Shown here: positions 7,622 to 16,681 of the stretch, piece after piece
How positions within the stretch are numbered: position 1 is the stretch's first letter
Layout of the letters: every line of letters begins with the position of its first letter
From: Mucilaginibacter conchicola
Lineage (GTDB): Bacteria > Bacteroidota > Bacteroidia > Sphingobacteriales > Sphingobacteriaceae
Assembly (NCBI RefSeq): GCF_003432115.1
Contig: NZ_QWDC01000001.1
Location: 1,979,420-2,043,419, forward strand
Length of the DNA stretch: 64,000 nt
Direction: 5' to 3'
Translations under genes and position numbers: made by a program
The notes under the pieces: model-generated
The model's database searches: none
What the model was told of the DNA's origin: nothing
The model's input: the letters and a program-made list of their open reading frames with translations, nothing else

Positions 7622-10297
7622 CTATTGTACCGTATAGCGCAATACCTGCCTGCCAATGCGGCCATCGGTATCAACACCTTCAACAACAATACGGTAAGTG
7701 CCTGGTGCGCCATTAAAATAGCTGGTAGTTGCCTTACCTTCATTAGTAACCACATCAGGATTCCAAAAAATGGTTGAGCGCAGGTCGGCAAGTTTAGCAT
7801 CAGCCTTAGCCTCATACTTTGGTGAGTAAAAAATTCTTGCCGCATAAATACCTTTAGGTGCGTAAGATCTAATACCCTTGCCATAACTTCTGGAACGCTC
7901 TGACGGTTCATCGCCCATTTTTGTGGTGATCACCAATACACCGTTAGATGCTGTTGGCCCATAGATAACAGCGCTTGCTAAACTTCTGATAACTTCTACT
8001 GCCTGCACATCATTAACGTTAATAGTGTTCATCAGATCGGCATCGCCATAAATACCATCAACCACCACAAGCATTGGCCCGCCACCCCGCGTAGAATAAG
8101 CCGCACCATTTCTGAAGATGACGCCGGCAACCCGGCCTTGCAAACAATCGGCCAGCCTAACACATCCCATACCAATGTCCTTTGCAAGTAGTACCTGGTC
8201 TGCATTGCCGGGGCCATTGAGGTTCCTGGAATGCTTTAACGCGTTCTTTTTCTCTGTGATCTTTACCTCGGCCAGGCTTATTACATGGTTACCCTGGCCA
8301 AGCTTCATTTGCTCAAAATAAAATTGTCTGCTGTTTTGGGCATAGGTAAGAATGCTTTGCCCTGCGTTGGCTTTAAAATCGGGCAGGCCTTTGTAATTTG
8401 CGGTAGCTGCCGGCGGGATAGTATCTATCACTAATACCACATCCTTTTTATTTTGGGCGGTACGTGCCTGTACTAAAAACTTAATGCTATCGGGGTAAAT
8501 AATATCTTTAAACACAAACCTGCCGTTGGCATCTGTTAGCGTATCTATTTTCTGCATCCCGTGGTCAAAGTTAAGCAGGTTTAATTTCCCGCCCTTAACC
8601 GGCTGCCCGCCAAGTGTAGTTACCCTACCAGAAATACTGAACGTTTTTTGAGCCGGAAATTTATCAGCAACATTAGTAGCCGCCGCAATGGTGCGCCACT
8701 CAAAACGGTGGTAGCCCTGGGTAAGCATCAGCATATCCAGATCTGCACGGGTTTTCTCGTTAACATCGTTAAAATAGTAGGCAGGCTGCTCTATATAACC
8801 CTTTATATCTGCGTTAAGCAGCAACGATGCAAAAATATTGTTCTCGGTATTCTCGTCAATTGGTGTTTTGCTTTCGTTAATAACTGCTAATGACAAGCTA
8901 CTAAACGCAGGTTTTCCGTCTGTTGATTTCGCTTCAACATTAAGCGTTACCGGCTTGCGCGATGCTTGGTTTTGGTTATCAGGTGTTACTGTAATATTCA
9001 GCTTATCGTTACCATGCACAAATACCAGGCGCTGGTTTAAGGGCTCGCCTGTTGGCGAAAAAAGTGTGAACTGCACAATGCCCGACGGGAATTTGGTTAT
9101 GGGTATAACGGTAGCAAATGTTGCCTTATCTGCCGGGCTTTTAGCAGCATAATAAACCCGCCCGTGGGCCTGCGCCACCAAACTCAGCTGCCCTGCAACC
9201 GGCTTGGCCGATGATACACTTACAATGATACGGTTAGGATCGGTACCTATTACATTCAATACTGTGCCATCATCATTAGCTTTAGGTAAAGGTATAGTGC
9301 CTTTAGATCCATCGGTATAAGTTAGTTCGGCTTTATAGGTTTCGCCGGCTTGCGGTGTAAAAGCAAACATCCCCATCCCTAAATGTGTGGTATTTATCTC
9401 GGCCACCTGCTTGCCGTTATTATTAACAATAGTTCCCTTTGCATCAACGCCTAAACCATCAGTACCAATAGCTTTGAATGCCACGTGCGTTGCTATTCCG
9501 TTAACCAGGTTACCCCCTTCCGGAAAGAACTGCACATCGGCAACGCCGGCCATAAAACGCACCGGAATGCTTTTTGTAACCTTGTTTTCGCCCACGCCTG
9601 ATATGGTTGTAACCACGCGCGCATTGCCCATTTTATCTACGTCGGCAACCGGAAAATTGATGGTTACGTTGCCATCAGCATCGGTTACGGCTTTGCCCTT
9701 TACATTTGCACCGGCAGGGCCAATTACAGAATAAGTTATTTGCTTGTTTGAGTAGGCGGCACCATTTGCATCGGTATATTTTATTACAGCGTTAACCTGC
9801 TTTTGCTGATAGCTGAAGGTAGTTTTAGTAAATACCTTATTAGATATGATATTGCCTATAACAATGGCTTTATCAAAAAAGTACTCGCTACCCGCATTAC
9901 GCATATATTCGGTATATGCACGTATACGATAATTACCTTCATGAATAGTATCGGGTAGCGGGATATCACCATAGCCCAAACCATTATGGAGTTGAATTTT
10001 AAATGCTTGTTTTATTGAATCAACATCGTTTATCAGTTCAACATTCAGTATACCACTATCGGGTTGCAGTATTTTATCGGGGCCTGTTAGTACGTAGGCT
10101 TTAAACCAGATATCCTCTCCGGCAGTATAGTAAGGTTTATCAAAATGCAGGTAAGCTTTCTCTATCGGATGCTTTTCTGTCCAGGCCGCCAGGCGATTTG
10201 TGATGGTAGATATAACATCATCATCAACAGTAAAACTAAAAATGCCCGCCAATATAAATGCGGGAAATACGAAAGTGATAAGGCGTTTAAAGGTCAT
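7622..10297 (-). CDS. MG2-domain / TonB-plug protein without a barrel
   Basis: An 891-residue exported protein (N-terminal hydrophobic signal, ~1-22). Residues ~40-130 resemble the MG2 domain of alpha-2-macroglobulins (KAYLHFDKPYYTAGEDIWFKAYV). Several Ig-like modules and a carboxypeptidase-regulatory-like domain (~residues 555-620, SISGRVTTLGGQPVKGG) follow. A TonB-receptor plug-like module lies at ~700-794 (LADCLQGRVAGVIF, GGGPMLVVVDGIY, VEVIRSLASAVIYG, NGVLVITTK). No 22-strand barrel follows, only ~100 residues. Such plug-bearing proteins occur widely in Bacteroidota; the role is unknown, and sensing or docking at the outer membrane is a guess. It is followed leftward by clpS. Confidence 0.85.
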   Translation of the reverse strand: MTFKRLITFVFPAFILAGIFSFTVDDDVISTITNRLAAWTEKHPIEKAYLHFDKPYYTAGEDIWFKAYVLTGPDKILQPDSGILNVELINDVDSIKQAFKIQLHNGLGYGDIPLPDTIHEGNYRIRAYTEYMRNAGSEYFFDKAIVIGNIISNKVFTKTTFSYQQKQVNAVIKYTDANGAAYSNKQITYSVIGPAGANVKGKAVTDADGNVTINFPVADVDKMGNARVVTTISGVGENKVTKSIPVRFMAGVADVQFFPEGGNLVNGIATHVAFKAIGTDGLGVDAKGTIVNNNGKQVAEINTTHLGMGMFAFTPQAGETYKAELTYTDGSKGTIPLPKANDDGTVLNVIGTDPNRIIVSVSSAKPVAGQLSLVAQAHGRVYYAAKSPADKATFATVIPITKFPSGIVQFTLFSPTGEPLNQRLVFVHGNDKLNITVTPDNQNQASRKPVTLNVEAKSTDGKPAFSSLSLAVINESKTPIDENTENNIFASLLLNADIKGYIEQPAYYFNDVNEKTRADLDMLMLTQGYHRFEWRTIAAATNVADKFPAQKTFSISGRVTTLGGQPVKGGKLNLLNFDHGMQKIDTLTDANGRFVFKDIIYPDSIKFLVQARTAQNKKDVVLVIDTIPPAATANYKGLPDFKANAGQSILTYAQNSRQFYFEQMKLGQGNHVISLAEVKITEKKNALKHSRNLNGPGNADQVLLAKDIGMGCVRLADCLQGRVAGVIFRNGAAYSTRGGGPMLVVVDGIYGDADLMNTINVNDVQAVEVIRSLASAVIYGPTASNGVLVITTKMGDEPSERSRSYGKGIRSYAPKGIYAARIFYSPKYEAKADAKLADLRSTIFWNPDVVTNEGKATTSYFNGAPGTYRIVVEGVDTDGRIGRQVLRYTVQ

Positions 10298-10317
10298 AGA
10301 TTTAGGTTAAGGTTAGA

Positions 10318-10854
10318 TCAGAATTTGTTCTTCCACATCATGCTTTCAACAGGGCGTGTGGTAGGTTTATTGTATTTGGCATTACCTTTTGTGTTGTACA
10401 TGGTCTCGATCTCACCTTCAACCACAAAATATATCAGTTGGCCAATAGGCATACCGGCGTAAATACGCACGGGTTGCGCACATGAGATCTCCAGTGTCCA
10501 GGTATTGCAAAAACCAACATCGCCTTTACCGGCTGTGGCGTGTATATCAATCCCCAAACGGCCCGTGCTCGATTTCCCTTCCAGAAAAGGGACATGCTTA
10601 TGCGTTTCGGTATACTCCATGGTTACGCCCAGATAAAGCGTATTGGGCTGTAAAACAAAGCCTTCTTTAGGTATCTCAAAATTGATGATTTCGTTATGCA
10701 GCTTGGCATCCAGCACACGATCTTTATAGGTAGCAAGATGCTTGCCCAGATGTACATCGTAAGAATTGGTGCCTAAATAATCGCGGTTAAAAGGCTCTAT
10801 GATGATGGTGCCTTTTTCTATTTCTTCGAGGATGCGTTTGTCTGATAAGATCAT
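10318..10854 (-). CDS. dcd: dCTP deaminase
   Basis: A 178-residue enzyme converting dCTP to dUTP (plus ammonia), feeding dTTP synthesis. Family motifs: the N-terminal MILSDKRILEEIEKG, the substrate loop EGKSSTGRLGI with its conserved Ser-Arg, and GFCNTWTLEIS carrying the catalytic glutamate. GMPIGQLIYF follows. The length is close to the usual 180-190. The bifunctional dCTP deaminase/dUTPase variant has the same fold, and I cannot separate the two with certainty. Its stop lies 20 bp upstream of the MG2/plug gene start, so the two could be cotranscribed. Confidence 0.93.
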   Translation of the reverse strand: MILSDKRILEEIEKGTIIIEPFNRDYLGTNSYDVHLGKHLATYKDRVLDAKLHNEIINFEIPKEGFVLQPNTLYLGVTMEYTETHKHVPFLEGKSSTGRLGIDIHATAGKGDVGFCNTWTLEISCAQPVRIYAGMPIGQLIYFVVEGEIETMYNTKGNAKYNKPTTRPVESMMWKNKF

Positions 10855-10912
10855 ACGCTAAATTACCATTAATAGGCTTAACTGGCAATTAATTTACTTA
10901 GTGTAATACAAA

Positions 10913-10948
10913 TAAAAAACCGCCATGCATATCTGCAACGGCGGCACA
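10913..10948 (-). terminator. Intrinsic terminator for the small lipoprotein gene
   Basis: Read on the minus strand, CCGCC (10944-10940) pairs with GGCGG (10924-10920), and an inner TGCA/TGCA pair tightens the loop. Six T residues follow directly. It lies 60 bp past the stop of the 39-residue ORF at 11004-11123, which supports transcription of that ORF. Confidence 0.7.
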
Positions 10949-11003
10949 CTAAACCACCTTTATACGATGGTTCTCACTCACCCAATCCTTCTCTTGTTAT
11001 ATA

Positions 11004-11123
11004 TTAAAAGCGCTTTTGCACTTGCTTACTTTTATAAGAGCCATCGGCAACCCGTAATTTAACGCAACCTTCGCCCATGGCAACTATGGCTAATATGATA
11101 GCCGATATGTATATCTTTTTCAT
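11004..11123 (-). CDS. Tiny lipoprotein or exported peptide (39 aa)
   Basis: The ATG at 11123 opens a 39-residue ORF: MKKIY, a hydrophobic stretch of ~12 residues, then a Cys near position 20 (MGEGC) and a basic tail ending QKRF. This has the layout of a small Bacteroidota lipoprotein, although the lipobox is weak (Gly at -1 and -3). A good terminator follows. A longer frame from 11189 exists but adds no signal. It could also be a membrane micropeptide. Function unknown. Confidence 0.5.
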   Translation of the reverse strand: MKKIYISAIILAIVAMGEGCVKLRVADGSYKSKQVQKRF

Positions 11124-11254
11124 TTTCTGCACATTGTGATAATTATTGAATATGACGCAGGTTGCTGCAGCAATGTTACATGCCGGCAAAAAACATTAAC
11201 TTATTTTTAAATTAATGTGATAGATATTGTTAAGCTTTTTCGCAATTTTACCTT

Positions 11255-11893
11255 ATGGCAATAGCGTACCGACAACAGATTGATGAGGATACCGAGTTTG
11301 CGCTATGGAAGATAGAAGAAAGCGCCGATGAGCTGTATCAACAGCTTAAGCTTGATGAGGATGAAAAAGCCTATACCCGTAAGCTCAGCAAAAGCAAACG
11401 TTACCTGCACTGGCTGGGTACCCGTGTTTTGCTTCGCAAGATGCTAAAGACCGAAGAGTATATTGATTGTAAAGTTGATGCCCATGGCAAGCCTTACCTG
11501 GTGAGCCTACCCTACCATATCTCGTTAAGCCACTCGTTTGATTATGCTGCTGTAATGATCAGCAAAACCAGCCCGGTGGGGATAGACATTGAGCAGATAA
11601 AAGAAAAAGTGGAGCGCATTGCCGGCAAGTTTATGCGGCCCGAGGAGTTGGCCACCATCACCGGGCATAAAAAGATTGAGCAGCTTTACGTTTGCTGGTG
11701 CGCCAAAGAAGCCGTTTATAAATGCTACGGACAAAAAGAGGTGTCATTTGCCGATAATATTACACTTTACCCGTTCACCTTTCAGCATCATGATGCGTTG
11801 CAGGCCAAACTGCAAAAAGGCGATGTAAACATCGACTACGAAGTTGGCTACATGCAATACGAGGATTATATGATTGGTTATGTTAAGGGATGA
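11255..11893 (+). CDS. 4'-phosphopantetheinyl transferase superfamily protein (Sfp type)
   Basis: A 212-residue protein that would transfer phosphopantetheine from CoA to a carrier-protein serine. The two magnesium/CoA motifs are present: VGIDIEQI (~residue 108) and WCAKEAVYK (~150), together with HISLSHSFDYAAV upstream. These are the hallmarks of the Sfp/HetI group rather than the short AcpS type. No NRPS or PKS genes are in the window, so fatty-acid ACP or another carrier is the likely substrate. The gene ends 3 bp before lipB, also an acyl-carrier-related gene, and is probably in an operon with it. Confidence 0.9.
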   Translation: MAIAYRQQIDEDTEFALWKIEESADELYQQLKLDEDEKAYTRKLSKSKRYLHWLGTRVLLRKMLKTEEYIDCKVDAHGKPYLVSLPYHISLSHSFDYAAVMISKTSPVGIDIEQIKEKVERIAGKFMRPEELATITGHKKIEQLYVCWCAKEAVYKCYGQKEVSFADNITLYPFTFQHHDALQAKLQKGDVNIDYEVGYMQYEDYMIGYVKG

Positions 11894-11896
11894 TAA

Positions 11897-12628
11897 ATGA
11901 AGAACAAGAAAGTACTTTTTGAAGATTGGGGATTAACCGATTATAAGCAAGCCTGGGATAGGCAGGAAGAAATCTTTGGGGCTACAGTAAAACTGAAATC
12001 AGACATACGTAACCGCGCTTTAGCTGTTGCTGCCGGCGAAGCCGAAGATGAATACACCCCAACCCCAAACTACCTGATATTTACCGAGCACCCACACGTA
12101 TACACCCTCGGTAAAAGCGGCAAGGCCGATCATCTATTACTTGATGAAGAAGGGCTGAAAGAGAAAGAAGCAGTTTACTACCCCATTAATCGTGGCGGGG
12201 ATATCACTTACCACGGCCCGGGCCAGATAGTGAGTTATCCTATCTTAGACCTCGATAACTTCTTTACCGATATTCACCTGTACCTGCGTACGCTGGAAGA
12301 GGCCGTTATTTTAACCATGGCCGATTTTGGCCTTAAAGGAGAACGTTACCCCGGCTATACCGGTGTTTGGCTTGATGCCGACAATGAACGCGCCCGCAAG
12401 ATATGCGCTATGGGTGTACGCTGCAGCCGGTGGGTTACCATGCATGGCCTGGCGTTTAACGTAAATACCAACCTCGATTATTTTAAGAACATTGTGCCCT
12501 GTGGTATTGATGACAAAGCAGTAACCTCTATGCAGTTAGAGTTGGGGCAGGAAGTTGATATAAACGAAGTGAAACAAATCCTTAAGCACCATATTTCCGT
12601 ACTTTTTGGTATGGAGATAATTGGATGA
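11897..12628 (+). CDS. lipB: Octanoyl-[ACP]:protein N-octanoyltransferase LipB
   Basis: A 243-residue enzyme that moves octanoate from acyl carrier protein to lipoyl domains, the first step of endogenous lipoate synthesis. Signature RGGDITYHGPGQIVSYPI (~residues 98-115), the GVRCSRWVTMHGLAFNVNT segment (~174-192), and VPCGI with the catalytic cysteine. The N-terminus is slightly longer than in E. coli. It lies 3 bp after the phosphopantetheinyl transferase gene and overlaps the next gene by 4 bp (ATGA), so all three are coupled. Confidence 0.95.
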   Translation: MKNKKVLFEDWGLTDYKQAWDRQEEIFGATVKLKSDIRNRALAVAAGEAEDEYTPTPNYLIFTEHPHVYTLGKSGKADHLLLDEEGLKEKEAVYYPINRGGDITYHGPGQIVSYPILDLDNFFTDIHLYLRTLEEAVILTMADFGLKGERYPGYTGVWLDADNERARKICAMGVRCSRWVTMHGLAFNVNTNLDYFKNIVPCGIDDKAVTSMQLELGQEVDINEVKQILKHHISVLFGMEIIG

Positions 12629-13338
12629 AAGGATTTTTGATATTATTAACACTTGTTGCCTCGGCCTGTACTAAATCAGTGACTGACGCGCAACAAAAGT
12701 ATGGTACGCCCACAACTATAAACACACCTATGCCTCAGCCAAAAACTTTCAGTTATCTCGCCCTTGGCGATTCATATACCATTGGTGAAGCGGTACCGCA
12801 GGAGCAGTCTTTCCCATATCTGTTAAATAAGCGCTTTAGTAATACCACAGCACCAGAGATAATTGCCGTTACCGGCTGGACAACCGGCGACCTGAAACGC
12901 GGTATACAGCAACGCAACCTGCAAAAACACGACTATGATATTGTGACACTATTGATAGGCGTAAACAACCAGTACCGCCGCTACAGCAAAGACGAGTACC
13001 GTACTGAGTTTATAGAACTATTAAACACAGCCATAAGCTACGCAGGCGGCAACAAAGCCCGTGTGGTTGTGCTTTCTATACCCGATTGGGGTGTTACACC
13101 TTTTGGCAAAAACTCTGGTGACCCGGCCGCAATTGCAGCAGATATAGATGCTTTTAATGCCATTAACAAATCAGAAACTACAAAGCTTGGTGTTACTTAT
13201 ATCGATATTACCCCGGCATCTCGCAGGGCTGCCTATGATACTGATCTGGTGGCTTCGGATGGATTACATCCTTCGGGCAAGATGTATAACTTATGGGTTG
13301 AACAATTACAGCCGGTAGCAGAGGAAAAATTGAAATGA
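12625..13338 (+). CDS. SGNH/GDSL-family hydrolase, lipoprotein
   Basis: A 237-residue protein with a lipoprotein signal (LLTLVASAC, Cys ~15). The GDSL esterase blocks are visible: block I ALGDSYTIGE (nucleophile Ser), the Gly block in AVTGWTTGDL, block III GVNNQYRR (Asn of the oxyanion hole) and block V SDGLHPSG with the Asp-x-x-His catalytic pair. It would hydrolyse an ester, lipid or acetyl group in the periplasm or at the cell surface; the substrate is unknown. It is the third gene of the lipB run, followed by a strong terminator. Confidence 0.9.
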   Translation: MKGFLILLTLVASACTKSVTDAQQKYGTPTTINTPMPQPKTFSYLALGDSYTIGEAVPQEQSFPYLLNKRFSNTTAPEIIAVTGWTTGDLKRGIQQRNLQKHDYDIVTLLIGVNNQYRRYSKDEYRTEFIELLNTAISYAGGNKARVVVLSIPDWGVTPFGKNSGDPAAIAADIDAFNAINKSETTKLGVTYIDITPASRRAAYDTDLVASDGLHPSGKMYNLWVEQLQPVAEEKLK

Positions 13339-13351
13339 TATTATAACATAA

Positions 13352-13388
13352 ATAAAGCCCCGACTTGGTCGGGGCTTTATTTTTAGTA
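13352..13388 (+). terminator. Strong intrinsic terminator
   Basis: A 13-bp perfect stem (13352-13364 with 13368-13380, ATAAAGCCCCGAC), a 3-base loop and a T-rich tail. It ends the PPTase-lipB-GDSL operon. Confidence 0.92.
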
Positions 13389-13675
13389 GCGCTTTGGGCG
13401 TAGCTATCGTCTGGCAGTAATGTACCGGGCAGCGCTTTGCTTAAGAACTTTAAATCACTCCCCTAAGTGTTAAACAACAACGCACCCGGTTACATTTATC
13501 TGCCACAACATTAATCCCGCATTTGCACCTGCGGAAATTGCTCATCTATTACACAGTAAAGTTAAACACAGGGCACAGTGCACAGGCGGGTGTTTTCACC
13601 CATTAAGTTTTGTTTTTTAACGCAAAAAAGGGGAGCACTTTTGGCGCTCCCCTTTTTATCTATAAAGAATAAATA
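13389..13675. other. Intergenic region between convergent genes
   Basis: Apart from the terminator at 13624-13660 I find nothing: no conserved ORF, no tandem repeat, and no promoter pointing to either neighbour, as expected between convergent genes. Confidence 0.5.
13624..13660. terminator. Bidirectional intrinsic terminator
   Basis: A 12-bp stem (13625-13636 with 13646-13657, AAAAAGGGGAGC) with a 9-base loop and A/T runs on both sides. It ends the leftward NHL-repeat gene, whose stop is at 13676. Confidence 0.9.
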
Positions 13676-15025
13676 CTACTTAACTTTTCTGATACGGCTG
13701 TTATTAAAATCAGTTACAAAAACATTACCGCTGTTATCAGCAACAATACCTTTAGGGTAGTTGAAAGTTGCCGCACTGCCTTCGCCATCGGTATTGCCGG
13801 TAGCTGCAGATTTACCTGCCATAACAGTAAGGATATGATCTTTATTAATTTTAAGTACACGGCCTGCACCGTCAGCCACAAAAATATTATTATTAGCATC
13901 AACAGATAACGCTTGTGGAGCGCCAAAAGGCATAGATAAAGAATCAAGGCCACCTGCAAAAGTAGTTACCACGTTATCAAGGTTTATTTTGCGAATAGCT
14001 TTATTCGCAGGTTCGGCTACGTAAATATTACCGGTTGCATCAACAGCAATGCCTGCGGGCTTGTTAAAGCTGGCATCTGTTCCGCTGGCATTTTTGTAGG
14101 CAGCCACCCTGTTACCTGCAATGGTAGTCACCACACCTGCAGGGGTTATTCTGCGGATTAAACCTGTGCCACTATCAGAAACGTACAACACACCATTAGC
14201 GGCAATAGCTATACCTGTAGGGGCGCTAAAGCTTGCTGCTGTACCTGTACCATCCTGATAGCCGGTGTTACCGCTACCCGCAAATGTAGTTACCACACCT
14301 GCAGGGGTTATTTTACGTATAAGGCTATTGCCCATATCGGCAACAAAAATATTGCCGTTAGCATCAACAGCTAAACCCGCCGGCGAATAAAAAGAAGCCG
14401 CGGTACCCGTACCATCAGCGCTACCTAAACCACCCGTACCAGCAATAGTGGTTACCACGCCATCGGCAGTAATTTTACGGATAGTACAATTGTATGAATC
14501 GCTAACATATAGGTTACCGGCAGCATCCCGCGCGGTACCAAATGGGTGGTTAAACAACGCCGCAGTACCTGTACCATCTGCATTACCCTCTGCCGAGCCG
14601 GCAAAAGTGCTCACCGTTCCGTAAGCGTTAGACATATCGGTGCTGGTTTTAAATTGCACAACAGCGCCATAAACCGTACCGCTTTGGTTGGTGGCGTATG
14701 CCCTCAAATAATATGTTGTATTTGGCGTAAGGCCTTTTAGGTTACCTATAAAAGATGTGTTCTTTATCTTTACAAGCGATTTGATATCTGATATGGTGGG
14801 CTCCTGGTTGGTTGTACTGTAACAAACCCCATACTCGTTAACAATTGCACCTTGATTGATAACCACACCACCGGCCCAGGCCTGGGTAGAAGTTGCATCG
14901 ATAATAACATCATTAGTTACTATTTGCGGCAGGGCTATCACAGTATTATCATGCTTTAGACATGAGGATAACCCCAGTATAATTGATAACGACAGTGAGC
15001 TTAAGAGAGTAATTCTTCTTTTCAT
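13676..15025 (-). CDS. NHL-repeat lipoprotein with Fn3-like domain
   Basis: A 449-residue lipoprotein (LGLSSC, Cys22). Residues ~35-130 look like a fibronectin-III/IPT-type beta-sandwich (NEYGVCYSTTNQEP, LTPNTTYYLRAYATNQSG). From ~140 to the end there are six NHL repeats with the recurring pattern V-D-x-x-G-N-I-x-V-A-D ... I-R-K-I-T-P-x-G-V-V-T-T-x-A-G, forming a six-bladed beta-propeller. NHL propellers bind proteins or sugars, or carry lyase activity; no catalytic residues can be picked out. Outer-membrane anchoring is inferred. It is a single-gene unit. Confidence 0.88.
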   Translation of the reverse strand: MKRRITLLSSLSLSIILGLSSCLKHDNTVIALPQIVTNDVIIDATSTQAWAGGVVINQGAIVNEYGVCYSTTNQEPTISDIKSLVKIKNTSFIGNLKGLTPNTTYYLRAYATNQSGTVYGAVVQFKTSTDMSNAYGTVSTFAGSAEGNADGTGTAALFNHPFGTARDAAGNLYVSDSYNCTIRKITADGVVTTIAGTGGLGSADGTGTAASFYSPAGLAVDANGNIFVADMGNSLIRKITPAGVVTTFAGSGNTGYQDGTGTAASFSAPTGIAIAANGVLYVSDSGTGLIRRITPAGVVTTIAGNRVAAYKNASGTDASFNKPAGIAVDATGNIYVAEPANKAIRKINLDNVVTTFAGGLDSLSMPFGAPQALSVDANNNIFVADGAGRVLKINKDHILTVMAGKSAATGNTDGEGSAATFNYPKGIVADNSGNVFVTDFNNSRIRKVK

Positions 15026-15319
15026 TTAATCAGTTAGTGAGTGTACGCTAAATCGGTGTTAAATTTCAGTGTTATACCGCTATTTTAAAGGCCTGCAATT
15101 GTTAATTAATGTTAAACAACAAGCTTGTTACACCAATACGCGCAAATATCGGCATTTGCAACACTATTTGGGTAAAAAGTATCGGTAAATAAGTTATTTA
15201 TACCGATGATAGCATTGTGGTAAAAACTGATTACAAATGCCTGACCTAATAAATTTTGCGCCCAAGCTGTTTAATCTATTTTTGTATAATTAACTGATAG
15301 CACATTTATTACCACCAGC
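15026..15319. other. Divergent intergenic region
   Basis: This 294-base AT-rich spacer lies between the NHL gene (leftward) and the permease gene (rightward). It contains the rightward promoter candidate at 15255-15284. No repeat or structured leader is recognised. Confidence 0.5.
15255..15284 (+). promoter_or_regulatory. Putative Bacteroidota promoter (TTTG-N18-TATTTTTG)
   Basis: TTTG at 15255-15258 and TATTTTTG at 15277-15284, 18 bp apart, fit the -33/-7 consensus. The predicted start near 15290 gives a 30-nt leader before the permease ATG at 15320. Confidence 0.55.
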
Positions 15320-16681
15320 ATGGCTGAAAATACTTTGGCGCGCCGCCTTGGCCTTACGCAAGCCACTGCAATAAACATGACCGATATGGTTGGCATTGGG
15401 CCGTTTATTACCCTGCCAATGGTTATCCACATGATGAATGGCCCGTGGTTTCTGTACGCCTGGCTGGCCGGCGCCATACTCTCTTTTATTGATGCAATGG
15501 TTTGGAGCGAGTTGGGTGCTGCATTCCCTATGGCCGGCGGATCATACAACTTTCTGAAAGAAACCTATGGCAAAAACAAGTTAGGTAAGCTCATGAGCTT
15601 TTTGTTTGTATGGCAAACCATGATACAGGCACCTTTGGTAATTGCTTCGGCAGCTATAGGTTTCGCATCATACTTATCGTATTTATTGCCTTTAGATAGC
15701 TGGGAGTTAAAAGCGGTAAGCGGGGCAGTTGTTATAGCTATCGTTATTTTACTTTACCGTAAGATAGAATCCATAGGTAAAATAAGCACTGTACTTTGGA
15801 TAGGTGTTTTGGCAACTATGCTCATCATCATTGGCGGTGGTTTATTTCACGGCAATTTCCTATCGCCCATTAAACATATTAATGATGGGCTTAACCTTAA
15901 CTACGGCTTTGTAGCGGCAATAGGTTTTGCCAGCGTAAAAAGCGTTTATAGCTATTTAGGTTATTATAACGTTTGCCACCTGGGTGGCGAGATCATTAAC
16001 CCGTCGCGCAATATTCCGCGCAGTATGTTCTTATCTATTGCCGGTATTGCCATCTTGTATATGCTGATGAATGTAAGCGTGGTGAGTGTTATACCGTGGC
16101 AGCATGCCAAAGACAGCCAGTTTGTGATAAGCGATTTTATGGAGCATCTGGCAGGGCATAACGCTGCAAAGGTTATCACCTGCCTTGTATTATTGGTGGC
16201 TTTTTCTTCGGTGTTCTCTGCTACGTTAGGTTACAGCCGTATCCCCTACGCTGCAGCTGCCGATGGTGCTTTCTTTAAAGTCTTCGCCAAATTGCATCCA
16301 ACAAAAAACTTCCCTTATATATCATTATTGGTTTTAGGGGCAATAGCATTTGTGTTTAGCTTACTGTTTAAACTGAGTGATGTGATCAGCGCTATACTGG
16401 CTATGCGCATTCTGGTTCAGTTCATCTCACAGGCTTTCGGGCTTTACCTGTTGCGCCGACGAAAAAGCGAGACCTTATTCCCGTACAAGATGCCGCTATT
16501 CCCGGTGCCAATTTTTGCGGCGATATTAATTTGGATAGGCATCCTGGTATCAACCGGCTGGCACATGGTATTGGGTGGAGTGAGCGCCATTATACTGGGT
16601 ACTGTAGTTTACTTTATCAAAGCCCGCATGAATGGCGAATGGCCATACAAGCTTAAACCCCTAACCGGTAAAAATCAATAG
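15320..16681 (+). CDS. APC-superfamily amino acid permease
   Basis: A 453-residue polytopic membrane protein with about 12 hydrophobic segments. Transmembrane helix 1 carries the unwound substrate motif MVGIGPFITLP, and helix 6 lies around GFASVKSVYSYLGYYNVCHLGGE, typical of amino acid/polyamine/organocation transporters. The substrate cannot be read from sequence. The last 29 bp overlap the 3' end of the convergent amidohydrolase gene. It might import a substrate for the adjacent sugar-acid genes, but APC proteins usually carry amino acids, so that link is weak. Confidence 0.88.
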   Translation: MAENTLARRLGLTQATAINMTDMVGIGPFITLPMVIHMMNGPWFLYAWLAGAILSFIDAMVWSELGAAFPMAGGSYNFLKETYGKNKLGKLMSFLFVWQTMIQAPLVIASAAIGFASYLSYLLPLDSWELKAVSGAVVIAIVILLYRKIESIGKISTVLWIGVLATMLIIIGGGLFHGNFLSPIKHINDGLNLNYGFVAAIGFASVKSVYSYLGYYNVCHLGGEIINPSRNIPRSMFLSIAGIAILYMLMNVSVVSVIPWQHAKDSQFVISDFMEHLAGHNAAKVITCLVLLVAFSSVFSATLGYSRIPYAAAADGAFFKVFAKLHPTKNFPYISLLVLGAIAFVFSLLFKLSDVISAILAMRILVQFISQAFGLYLLRRRKSETLFPYKMPLFPVPIFAAILIWIGILVSTGWHMVLGGVSAIILGTVVYFIKARMNGEWPYKLKPLTGKNQ

